Positions 1 through 8,053 of a DNA stretch of 64,000 nt are shown in pieces. Under the pieces are notes generated by a model. The model was not told the origin of the DNA. It saw only the letters and a list, made by a program, of their open reading frames with translations, and made no database searches. The stretch's first letter is position 1. Every line of letters starts with the position of its first letter. The DNA lies in contig NZ_CP046391.1 of assembly GCF_012790675.1 (NCBI RefSeq), positions 391,579 through 455,578 on the forward strand. Direction: 5' to 3'. The translations under genes were made by a program, and so were the position numbers. This stretch comes from Anaplasma platys (GTDB taxonomy: Bacteria; Pseudomonadota; Alphaproteobacteria; Rickettsiales; Anaplasmataceae).

Positions 1-8
1 GAGTTTAT

Positions 9-3000
9 GTGCCCAAGAAGAGTTTTGGTGAGGGTGGGGCAAATCCATTCCGCAGGCCGGATGATGCACAGAATTCTATGGGGCAAGGAGAGCGTGCTCC
101 TGCCCTCGTTGATGATCATGGTAACCTGCAAGTAAATCGTGAGAATTTCTGGCATGCCATGGATGCAATGCATGCCCTAAACGTGATGAGGCGCGAGGCT
201 GATAGTGATATTGCGCAAGCAGCTATCGATAGGGATATAGATAGGCTGCAGAATGAGATTCGCAATGTGCATGAGCAGCGTCCCGGGGAAATTGCAGAGT
301 TGCTGCAATATGTGAGCCCCACAGGGGAAATCGACTTTGCAGCGTTGGAAGCAAGGGCTGTTGCTTTGCATGCTGTGGGAGGAACGCCAGGGTTACCGTC
401 GCGTGAACTTGATGTTGATGGGCTCCATTCCGTGCCAGGGTCTGAATCAGAAAGCAGTGTTGCGAGACTCAGGGAAATAGAAGAAACAGGCCGCATGATC
501 TCTGACGCTTCGGTGCAAGGATTTAGCGATCCTGGTCAGTTGGATCGTGTACATGTGAGTGATGCCGCGACAGTGCAAGATGGCTCAGAACGTGCTTTGG
601 ATTCGCGACAAATCCCTTATTCCTCCTATGATGAGGTTTCCAGTGTTTCAACTGATCTAGATATAGGTCGTGATGGGGTTGCAGTGCCTCAAGGACAAGA
701 TGGAGCGGTGGTTGGTGTAGATTCTAGAGATCCACAGAGAGTAATGGAAGATTATACACAACAGCATGCTGCGTCGATGCAAGGAGAAGAAGGGCAACAA
801 GAAGATTGTGCATTTCAAGCGCGGACCCAGACTGAAGATTTATTTCATGACCAATCAGCGGATATTGATTCAGTCGGCCAGTCGAATTTGACTTCTGACT
901 CTGGAGATTTAGCGCTCGATCCTGGTGTATCTGAAGGTGAAAATCTTGCTGACAGCCACGTGGGACATGAACAGGATAGGGTTCCTGAAGAAGAGATTTC
1001 TGAAGATTTATCTCGCCGTGATATTGAATCCCAGTTGTTTGAAGATCATTTAGGCCAGGAGGGTGATCGAGCATCAGATATAGAAGAGCGTCATGAAGAG
1101 ACCTATACTCGGGAAGAAGGTGCTTCATTTGCCGAGCATTTAGATCATGAGGAATTGGCTGCGGGAGATCAAGCTGTTCAGTTGGACTCCGTTCGCCGCG
1201 TTGATGATCTTCTGGCAGAGGTTGAAAAGAAAGATGAGATTCACGATGTAAGTGGCAGCGACGAACGAGTAACAGAAGATGTAGAAGGGGAGTTAAGTTC
1301 TGCAGAAGCATCCTCCGACGGTGTGCTATCACCTGCAGAGCCCGAAGATCTTATGGAAACTGTACTGGAGGATACTAAAGATCCAGAGGGTACCATAGAT
1401 ATAGAAGAGTGTCATGAAGAGACCTATACTCGGGAAGAAGGTGCTTCATTTGCCGAGCATTTAGATCATGAGGAATTGGCTGCGGGAGATCAAGCTGTTC
1501 AGTTGGACTCCGTTCGCCGCGTTGATGATCTTCTGGCAGAGGTTGAAAAGAAAGATGAGATTCACGATGTAAGTGGCAGCGACGAACGAGTAACAGAAGA
1601 TGTAGAAGAGGAATTAAGTTCTGCAGAAGCATCCTCCGACGGTGTGCTATCACCTGCAGAGCCCGAAGATCTTATGGAAACTGTAGAGCCTGAAGATCTT
1701 ATGGAAACTGTACTGGAGGATACTAAAGATCCAGAGGGTACCATGGACCCTGAAGGTGTGGTAGAACAGGAGCCAGAGCCACCAGTGGTAGATCTTCTGG
1801 CAGAGGTTGAAAAGAAAGATGAGATTCACGATGTAAGTGGCAGCGACGAACGAGTAACAGAAGATGTAGAAGAGGAATTAAGTTCTGCAGAAGCATCCTC
1901 CGACGGTGTGCTATCACCTGCAGAGCCCGAAGATCTTATGGAAACTGTACCGGAGGATACTACAGATCCAGAGGGTACCATGGACCCTGAAGGTGTGGTA
2001 GAACAGGAGCATGATGACCTTGGTGAGAGAGAAGAACATCTACCTGAAGATGCTGACGATTCATCAGCGCAAGCAGAAGCTGCGGTAGATGAGGGGGATG
2101 GTGTTCGTATATCAGACCATGATGATCGAGATGCAGAAGAGTATGGAGGCTCAGTGGAAAGGGTAGATGATGCAGTGGTGGATGGCTCAGAATCTGCTGC
2201 AGAGGAGAAAGTTGAGTTCACCTCAGAGCATAGCGATCAAGAGAAGTTGCTTGACTCGCAAGAGGAACAAGAAGGGCTAGCAGCGCCTGAAACCGTAGAA
2301 AAGGAAGTACATGCTAAAACTTGGGCAGTGGACGGCACGGATAAAGGTGAAAGCCCGCTTGATGACATAAGCCACCGTGACGCTTCGAACGATTTTGAAG
2401 ACTTGCCTTATGATCCTGTAAATGAAAAAGGCATTGAGCATTCAGGTGTGACGCGCGCTGCGCAGGGATTAGGAGATGGTTTTGCTAATGTTGGCACTGA
2501 GAGCGTAATCTTCAGTGGTAAGACCGGAGACAAAACGCAGCATGATTCCTCTGAAGGAGATGACGCGAAGTCCGGGCAGGATGAGGATATAGGTGATGGA
2601 AGAGTGCTTGATCTTGACAACGATAAAATTCAACATTCTGATAGCATTAAGACTACTATGGGCAGTTATATGAGTGGTGATTACAAGGAAGGCATCGAGG
2701 CTTCTAATAAACCTGATATGGTGTCCACAAGTGGTGATGAGGATTCTGAAGAAACCAAAAAACGGCGTCATAGAAAGAAGGAAGAAGAGTCAGATAATCA
2801 AGCACAGGATTCAAGGGAGTCGGAGGCGGTGACCGAAAGTGATGTTTCAGGGGAAGCGCCTAGTGATCCTGAGCCTATTGCGCATTGGATGGAGGCAACA
2901 GGTGTAGGTGGCGCAGAGTCGGGAGCATCTGGGATAGCTAGAAAGATTGTGGGTTTACCGAGCGAACAAGAGAAAAGGTCACAGAGTGCCAGAGACAGTG

Positions 3001-3140
3001 TTGCCAAAATGAAGAGTGAGCTTTCAAATCTTCGGAGCCGTATGGTGAGCGAAAATCTCACAGAGCAGGAATTGCAGGAGCTAGAAAAGAAGATTAAGGA
3101 AATAGAAGGCAAGATAAACGGGCTAGATAGCGATTTATAA
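9..3140 (+). CDS. Large acidic tandem-repeat protein (possible secreted effector or surface antigen)
   Basis: No enzyme domain or signal peptide is recognised in this 1043-residue protein. It is dominated by Asp, Glu and Ser. The N-terminal ~130 residues look globular or helical, the middle (about residues 357-668) holds near-identical repeats, a short basic patch (KKRRHRKK) lies near residue 920, and the last ~60 residues are predicted coiled coil (heptads around LTEQELQELEKKIKEIEGKI). Acidity, repeats and lack of a signal peptide recall Ehrlichia tandem-repeat (TRP) effectors and the Anaplasma appendage-associated protein family, but I cannot assign it to either. The start is a GTG at position 9 with only a weak GAG upstream. 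The frame stays open to the window edge, so the true start may lie outside. The reverse-strand ORFs inside it are shadows of the repeats. Confidence 0.8.
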   Translation: MPKKSFGEGGANPFRRPDDAQNSMGQGERAPALVDDHGNLQVNRENFWHAMDAMHALNVMRREADSDIAQAAIDRDIDRLQNEIRNVHEQRPGEIAELLQYVSPTGEIDFAALEARAVALHAVGGTPGLPSRELDVDGLHSVPGSESESSVARLREIEETGRMISDASVQGFSDPGQLDRVHVSDAATVQDGSERALDSRQIPYSSYDEVSSVSTDLDIGRDGVAVPQGQDGAVVGVDSRDPQRVMEDYTQQHAASMQGEEGQQEDCAFQARTQTEDLFHDQSADIDSVGQSNLTSDSGDLALDPGVSEGENLADSHVGHEQDRVPEEEISEDLSRRDIESQLFEDHLGQEGDRASDIEERHEETYTREEGASFAEHLDHEELAAGDQAVQLDSVRRVDDLLAEVEKKDEIHDVSGSDERVTEDVEGELSSAEASSDGVLSPAEPEDLMETVLEDTKDPEGTIDIEECHEETYTREEGASFAEHLDHEELAAGDQAVQLDSVRRVDDLLAEVEKKDEIHDVSGSDERVTEDVEEELSSAEASSDGVLSPAEPEDLMETVEPEDLMETVLEDTKDPEGTMDPEGVVEQEPEPPVVDLLAEVEKKDEIHDVSGSDERVTEDVEEELSSAEASSDGVLSPAEPEDLMETVPEDTTDPEGTMDPEGVVEQEHDDLGEREEHLPEDADDSSAQAEAAVDEGDGVRISDHDDRDAEEYGGSVERVDDAVVDGSESAAEEKVEFTSEHSDQEKLLDSQEEQEGLAAPETVEKEVHAKTWAVDGTDKGESPLDDISHRDASNDFEDLPYDPVNEKGIEHSGVTRAAQGLGDGFANVGTESVIFSGKTGDKTQHDSSEGDDAKSGQDEDIGDGRVLDLDNDKIQHSDSIKTTMGSYMSGDYKEGIEASNKPDMVSTSGDEDSEETKKRRHRKKEEESDNQAQDSRESEAVTESDVSGEAPSDPEPIAHWMEATGVGGAESGASGIARKIVGLPSEQEKRSQSARDSVAKMKSELSNLRSRMVSENLTEQELQELEKKIKEIEGKINGLDSDL
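1077..2010 (+). repeat. In-frame 321-bp tandem repeat, 2 full copies plus 1 partial
   Basis: The first copy starts near 1077, the second near 1398 (offset 321 bp, 107 codons), and a shorter third copy resumes about 264 bp after the second, at the ACCTATACTC-downstream segment coding for DLLAEVEKKDEIHDVSGSDE. Copies are almost identical at DNA level; the few differences are single bases such as GGG/GAG. The second copy also has an internal 27-bp duplication (EPEDLMETV twice), and an MDPEGVVEQE segment occurs twice around the partial copy. All length differences are multiples of three, so the frame is kept. Such near-identity points to recent duplication or ongoing homogenisation, and copy number is likely to vary between strains. 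Confidence 0.93.
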
Positions 3141-3144
3141 GCTA

Positions 3145-3153
3145 GGGGGGGGG
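3145..3153 (+). repeat. Poly-G tract, 9 G
   Basis: Nine consecutive G residues lie four bases past the stop of the tandem-repeat gene and 15 bases before the end of the convergent GTA-like gene. Homopolymers of this length are prone to slipped-strand length change. Because the tract is outside both frames it could only affect transcript ends. Confidence 0.85.
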
Positions 3154-3167
3154 AAGGCTGGTTTGCA

Positions 3168-3770
3168 CTAGCACCTTACTTCGACTAAGGGTATGTCATC
3201 ACACCCATAGTTACCGTAGCCTTCAAGAGTGCAGGCAAGGAAATCTGTATCAAACCTTGTTAGAACGTCGAATTCAAATTCCGCGTACACGTTTGTTCCA
3301 GACTTAGGTGCGATGGTAAAATTTATCCTGCCTGTTTCACAATCTGCGAGGTAGTCTTGATTTTGCTGTAGAAGTTTTTCTTCAAGGTATATTTTTATTG
3401 TGTCGTATACCGGTTTGCTTATGGTTCTGAAAAACGATTTGTCGCCACCAGAATACTTCTTAACTAGCTGCAAACTTAGAGATGTTCCGTTCCCCACACC
3501 AAGGTGCTGTCTAACTGCTTTATAGTCTGTCCAATCTTTAAATCTAAACGGCAATGCACGCCCCCGGTGGGCATAAAAAAAGTCCCGAAGCATCGCAAAC
3601 TGGGCATGAGATTTCACGCCATACACAACGTTGTACCGGCAACGCGGGTAAGCCCAGTTTATCTTGCGCTGTTCTTGTCCATTTTGTAATTCTGAAATGC
3701 TGGTAGAAAATGCTGGACCACCGATGGAACCGTAAGAGATGTCTTCTGGAAACCGCTCATTTTGGGACAT
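3168..3770 (-). CDS. Gene-transfer-agent orfg12-like protein (DUF2460 family)
   Basis: This 200-residue protein resembles the phage/GTA family DUF2460 (TIGR02217, ORFg12 of the Rhodobacter gene transfer agent), which is part of the tail/host-interaction region of GTA particles. Supporting features are the N-terminal RFPEDISYGSIGGP, the central YAHRGRALPFRFKDWTDYK, and the C-terminal RFDTDFLACTLE with a run of short beta-rich segments. The ATG at 3770 is preceded by AGGTGA at a 6-nt gap and fits the family N-terminus. An in-frame TTG at 3791 is less likely. No other GTA or phage gene is nearby, so it is an orphan. Scattered GTA genes are known in Rickettsiales; whether this one still acts in a particle is unknown. 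The frame is intact at about the usual family length (~200-210 residues). Confidence 0.8.
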   Translation of the reverse strand: MSQNERFPEDISYGSIGGPAFSTSISELQNGQEQRKINWAYPRCRYNVVYGVKSHAQFAMLRDFFYAHRGRALPFRFKDWTDYKAVRQHLGVGNGTSLSLQLVKKYSGGDKSFFRTISKPVYDTIKIYLEEKLLQQNQDYLADCETGRINFTIAPKSGTNVYAEFEFDVLTRFDTDFLACTLEGYGNYGCDDIPLVEVRC

Positions 3771-4263
3771 GAGTTCACCTAAATAAGGCAAGTCTATCCT
3801 GCTGTAGCAGTTTGAGTAACCACTTTGTGAAACTAATATTTCTGCCGCAACACATGCAAGTGTACTGAGGGTTTACCCGACGTTGAGCTGATACGAGAAC
3901 ATGTCAACACACAAAAGCCGAGAGCCGAACTAGAATATCCACAACAAGTTTCCACTTATTGACTTTACACCTCCAACAGGGCTGCACGAAACTGCGAGAC
4001 TGCAGGTGTTTATAGCTTGGCATGTTTGCAGATTCCAGGCCTTTGTCTCTCAGTGCAAAACAACATGTCGAGGCGTGTTCACTCGCTGTTTTTTTCTTAA
4101 TATGCAGTAGTGTTTTAGCAAGCTGAGTAATTACAAATAGTGGTGTCTCTTACTGACTCGAGGCAGTGCAGGTCACCTACACGATAGCACAAGCCCCGTC
4201 TACCTTCAGTTTTTTGTGAAATACAAGCGTCTAGCACTGCGAACCGATAGACCGGTCAAAACC
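3771..4263. other. Gene-free gap between the GTA-like gene and dut
   Basis: Both flanking genes read on the minus strand. I see no ORF with a plausible start, no tRNA and no clear hairpin here. It may hold the promoter of the GTA-like gene but no convincing -35/-10 pair was found. Confidence 0.5.
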
Positions 4264-4704
4264 CTACGTTCCCGTTGAACCAAACCCGCCCGAGCCGCGT
4301 GCGGTAGCTGTTATGTTAGTAGTTTCTTCCCAAGTGATGCGGGTAACAGGAGCGATCACAAGTTGTGCGATTCTGTCGCCGCGGTTCACCACATAGTCAG
4401 CTTGCCCCAGATTAACTAGAATTACTACAATTTCACCGCGGTAATCAGCATCTATCGTGCCAGGCGCGTTCAAAACTATGACTCCAGCTTTCGCAGCCAT
4501 GCCAGACCTTGATCTTACCTGTGCTTCGTATTCATCAGGCAGTTCAACGGCTATGCCCGTCGGAATCAGGCTTCTGTCTCCCGGCTTGATAGTAACGCCA
4601 TCAGAAAGTGCAGCGTACAGGTCCAACCCCGCGCTCTGTAGAGTCGCATAAGAAGGCAACGGAAGCCCAACTCCCCACTCAAGCCTCTTTATTCCTACCT
4701 TCAT
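4264..4704 (-). CDS. dut: dUTP diphosphatase (dUTPase)
   Basis: Hydrolyses dUTP to dUMP and diphosphate, keeping uracil out of DNA and supplying the precursor of dTMP. All five trimeric dUTPase motifs are present in 146 residues: AGLDLYA (25-31), RSRSG (64-68), [13 protein letters not shown] (79-91, with the catalytic Asp), GDRIAQLVI (109-117) and the glycine-rich C-terminal GSGGFGSTG (137-145) that closes over the nucleotide. Length is normal for bacterial Dut. It is separated by about 150 bp from ispH, which reads in the same direction upstream of it; co-transcription is possible but not shown. Confidence 0.97.
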   Translation of the reverse strand: MKVGIKRLEWGVGLPLPSYATLQSAGLDLYAALSDGVTIKPGDRSLIPTGIAVELPDEYEAQVRSRSGMAAKAGVIVLNAPGTIDADYRGEIVVILVNLGQADYVVNRGDRIAQLVIAPVTRITWEETTNITATARGSGGFGSTGT

Positions 4705-4857
4705 GTCAGTCCGAGTAAACCTTGTGGGGTGTAGGTTAGCTTTCTTTTTTTAATAAATCAAGAGATATCCGCGGGTACGTGTCGCGCACAGTAAATGCAC
4801 CGAATTGTTCCGTGCAGCGGGGCAGAAGCTGCTATGTATATCTACGCATAGGTGAAA

Positions 4858-5820
4858 TTAAGCTCTGGGGAGTGCCGATAAGGCTTCAGGCAGTGCAGGT
4901 AACTTGAATACTACGCTCTCTTTTACGCCGTCCATGACCGAGATGCGCACATTCATATTCGCACCTAGGTAATCCAGCAGGTTTTTTATGACGAAATCCG
5001 GTGCTGAGGCGCCAGCGGTGATTCCCACTCTTTTAACATCGCAGAACCAGCTTAAATCCACGTCTTCGTGGGATCCTACCAGAAAGGAGCGGCCGTTGTG
5101 TAGCTTAGCGAGGTCCAAAAGCCTGTTTGTGTTGGAGCTGTTTTTTCCCCCAACTACCAATACCATGTCAGTTTCGTTAGCTAGCTTTCTTACAGCATTT
5201 TGGCGATTCTGTGTTGCATAGCAGATGTCTCTCAAGTCAGGACCCACTATTGAAGGGAATCTTGCCTTCAAGGCTTCTACAATCACTAGGGTATCATCCA
5301 TGCTCAAAGTAGTTTGTGTTGTGTATGCAAGCTTGTTAGGATCATCTACTTCGAGGTGAGCAACATCCTCCACATCTTGTACCAGAAGAACCTTCTCCTC
5401 AATCTGTCCCATACTCCCGACGACTTCTCTGTGGCCCCTATGACCGATCAAGATCATCTGATAGCCCCGAGTGTGGTACCTATGCATCTCTAAATGCACT
5501 TTTGTTACTAATGGGCACGTTGCGTCTATGACGAGCAGCCCCTTGTTTTCAGCATCAGCACGAACCTGTTTTGCCACTCCGTGCGCACTAAACACTAGTA
5601 CCGCACCTGCAGGGACTTCACTTAAGGAATCGACAAACCGCACGTTTTTCTTTTTGAAAGTTTCAACGATATGGTTGTTATGAACGATCTCATGCAGGAC
5701 GTATACCTGGTTATGGTCCGCGTATTTCTCGACTGCCATTTCCAGTATCTTCACTGCACGTTCAACCCCCGCGCAAAAACCGCGAGGCTGAGCCAGAATA
5801 ACCTCGATAAGTTCGCCCAT
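4858..5820 (-). CDS. ispH: 4-hydroxy-3-methylbut-2-enyl diphosphate reductase
   Basis: Last step of the MEP isoprenoid pathway: reduces HMBPP to IPP and DMAPP with a [4Fe-4S] cluster. The three cluster cysteines are visible at C16 (RGFCAGVERAV), C102 (DATCPLVTKVH) and C200 (DICYATQNRQ). Substrate-binding histidines occur in VLHEIVHN, FSAHG and GHRGHREV. At 320 residues it matches the family. dxr and ispG in the same window are two other steps of this pathway, which supplies undecaprenyl and quinone side chains. The start at 5820 is ATG (MGELIEVILAQPRGF) and fits the family N-terminus. Confidence 0.97.
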   Translation of the reverse strand: MGELIEVILAQPRGFCAGVERAVKILEMAVEKYADHNQVYVLHEIVHNNHIVETFKKKNVRFVDSLSEVPAGAVLVFSAHGVAKQVRADAENKGLLVIDATCPLVTKVHLEMHRYHTRGYQMILIGHRGHREVVGSMGQIEEKVLLVQDVEDVAHLEVDDPNKLAYTTQTTLSMDDTLVIVEALKARFPSIVGPDLRDICYATQNRQNAVRKLANETDMVLVVGGKNSSNTNRLLDLAKLHNGRSFLVGSHEDVDLSWFCDVKRVGITAGASAPDFVIKNLLDYLGANMNVRISVMDGVKESVVFKLPALPEALSALPRA

Positions 5821-6159
5821 TTACCCCCTACATCGTCGCGAGAAACTGATGGCCCGCAATAGCTAGTTCCACAACACCCAATAAAGAACAAGCAGTGGAT
5901 ATTAACAGTAGCTCAATGACAACCCTGCTCAGGTTGAAAACTGCGTGCACGGATAGTCAGTGTGTAATACGTCACATAATATGGCAAGTACAATCCTGAT
6001 AGTTGCAGCTGCTGCAAGGAGTAACGTTTGTGTAGTAGTTATTGTACTTAGTTTTTAATAGGTATTAGAGATGCAAAAACTATGACCTTGCGAAGTAGAA
6101 TGGATTTACTAAAGTTAAGCACGCTGTGCTATTAAGGTGCCTGGATCTGTGGATTAAAG

Positions 6160-6690
6160 GGTGCTTGTATTACATAGAATCCAAGTTGGTCGATCAGTTG
6201 AGGAGTACTGTGGATACAGTCTGCAATGTGCTTTGATATAAGCATTAAACTATGATTGGAGAATTTGCAGGTGTGAATATTTCCTAAATTTAGGCTAATC
6301 CGCAATTTACCAGGTTAATATTAAAGCGGTTCTAGAACACTATGTGTTAACGGAATATAAGTCGTGTCGGTCATTTAGGGTATTGCGGAACAGTCTGTAG
6401 TGTAACAGTGTGTTTTAGTCTAGGCGTGAGACCATACTTGGAAAATTTGCAAGAGTGAATATGACCTAAGCTTGCTTCCAGATAGTACTACCGAGTGAGC
6501 TAAAGTGGACATAGTGCGTTGTATTGGTAGAATCTAAGTTATAAAGTGTTGTCTGCGCAATCCGTAGCCGCATCAGAGAGTGCTTATAATACAAAAATCT
6601 CAACATAGAGCCGCGCTTGTGTTTACCAATGGTAATGCGTTCTCAGCCTATGCTAATCCACAATTTATCAGGTTGGCAAAGTCTTGAAAT
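6160..6690. repeat. Decayed ~175-bp tandem repeat running into the carA 3' end
   Basis: The ~830-bp gap 5821-6647 has no gene. Three diverged units align by eye: about 6160-6335, 6336-6505 and 6506-6690. Landmarks recur at matching places: ACAGTCTG at 6217 and 6390; TTGGAGAATTTGCAGGTG at 6256 and its variant at 6438; GAATCCAAG near 6178, GAATATAAG near 6352 and GAATCTAAG near 6526. The segment GCTAATCCGCAATTTACCAG at 6294 matches the last codons of carA on the opposite strand (from 6651) with two mismatches. The simplest reading is an old triplication of the carA tail and its downstream DNA, now mutated beyond coding. Part of the alignment is weak. Confidence 0.6.
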
Positions 6691-7775
6691 ATATAGTGAG
6701 AGTCTTGGGGCCCTGGGCAGCCTTCTGGGTGGTATTGAACAGACCTTACTGGGTAATCTGTCAGCTTGATTCCCTCAATTGTGTCATCAAACAGTGATTT
6801 ATGGGTCACCACAACATTCGCCGGTAGGGTTTGTCCATCCACGGCATAACCGTGATTTTGGCTTGTAACCTCTACAGTTCCGGTCTCTATATTATATACC
6901 GGATGGTTGCTGCCCCTATGCCCGTGATGCATTTTGATTGTTTTTGCACCCAAAGCTAGTGCCAAAAGTTGATGTCCCAGGCATATCCCCAGCGTCGGAA
7001 TGCCCGAATCCAGCAGTACTCTGAGCTGTGTTAATACATGTGATTCCAGATCTGATGGGTCCCCCGGGCCGTTGGAAATTACTATGCCTTTGGGGTTAAG
7101 CGACAGAACGCGAGTGGCAAAATCGTCAATCCCCGCCACAACACTGACAGCACAGCCCATCCTTGTGAGTGCATTCAGTATACCTTGCTTGGCTCCTAGA
7201 TCTATAACACATACCTCTGCACCGCGGGTCGACACTTGATGATCAGCTAGATGCGGCAGAGCAGTAGCAAGTGTTTTGGCTGTATAGGCACGCGCTATGT
7301 GTTGTAATGCCAGCAAATCAACCGTGTTGCGATTCTCAAAATGGTGGACTATTCCAGGCTGTGTACCATGCTCGCGTAGGTGCATTGTTAGCGCTCTGGT
7401 GTCTACACCGGATATTCCAGTGAGTCCATTGGCTTTTATCCAAGATTCTAGATCGGTTTTGGAAGACACATGAGATGCACATGACATCTCTCGCACAATG
7501 ATCCCCTTGGCCAGCACTCTACTACACTCAAAATCTTTGTCGTTAATGCCCACATTGCCTATATGCGGAAATGTGAATGTCACTATTTGATCTGCAAAGG
7601 AGGGGTCTGTGATCGTGTACTGGTACCCGGTGAGTCCCGTAATAAAGCACACTTCACCTACGCTGTCGGTCCTATTTCCAAGGGATCTGCCAAAAAAATG
7701 TCTTCCATCGGCAAGAACTACGACTGCGTTGTGATAGCAATTTGTCATACTTATGGAAAAGTCAAACTCCGGCAT
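6648..7775 (-). CDS. carA: Carbamoyl-phosphate synthase small (glutaminase) subunit
   Basis: Releases ammonia from glutamine for the large subunit CarB, feeding pyrimidine (and, where present, arginine) synthesis. The N-terminal CPSase_sm domain spans about 15-155 (DGRHFFGRSLG, GLTGYQYTITDPSF, GISGVDTRALTMHLR). The class I glutamine amidotransferase domain follows with nucleophile C265 in LGICLGHQ and H349/E351 in QYHPEGCPGPQDS. The oxyanion-loop ISNGPGDP is intact. The 375-residue length is normal. The ATG at 7775 is used here; an ATG at 7748 (MTNCYHNAVVVL) is a plausible alternative, as neither has a clear ribosome-binding site. The downstream side carries decayed copies of its own end. Confidence 0.96.
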   Translation of the reverse strand: MPEFDFSISMTNCYHNAVVVLADGRHFFGRSLGNRTDSVGEVCFITGLTGYQYTITDPSFADQIVTFTFPHIGNVGINDKDFECSRVLAKGIIVREMSCASHVSSKTDLESWIKANGLTGISGVDTRALTMHLREHGTQPGIVHHFENRNTVDLLALQHIARAYTAKTLATALPHLADHQVSTRGAEVCVIDLGAKQGILNALTRMGCAVSVVAGIDDFATRVLSLNPKGIVISNGPGDPSDLESHVLTQLRVLLDSGIPTLGICLGHQLLALALGAKTIKMHHGHRGSNHPVYNIETGTVEVTSQNHGYAVDGQTLPANVVVTHKSLFDDTIEGIKLTDYPVRSVQYHPEGCPGPQDSHYIFQDFANLINCGLA

Positions 7776-8053
7776 TGTACCAGAGCAGTAACAATATTAA
7801 TAGAGATATTATGGGACATTGCGTTGATATGCGCAAAACACACAGTGCATATTGAGTGTTGAACACTCTAGCTCAGTATGTAAGTGCCGTCAGTTTTAAG
7901 CCACAAATGCTAAGGTAGGGTTGGTGCCATTCCAGCGCTTTGCTACGCGTCAAGCAGGCACAGGTCCGGCAAAATCGTAGCGTGTTATTCTTGTTTACTA
8001 GCGCGTGGGACATATGTAGAATTGCCGCATTTGGCTATGGTCTCTGAATACGT

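Noticed and set aside
724-2221. Several reverse-strand open frames with His/Leu- or Ser-rich products inside the tandem-repeat gene
   Set aside because: They repeat with the same 321-bp period and mirror the codon bias of the forward acidic protein; no ribosome-binding site or family match.
3792-4263. Search for further GTA or phage genes beside the ORFg12-like gene
   Set aside because: No frame in the gap or in the neighbours has phage features; the gene is an orphan in this window.
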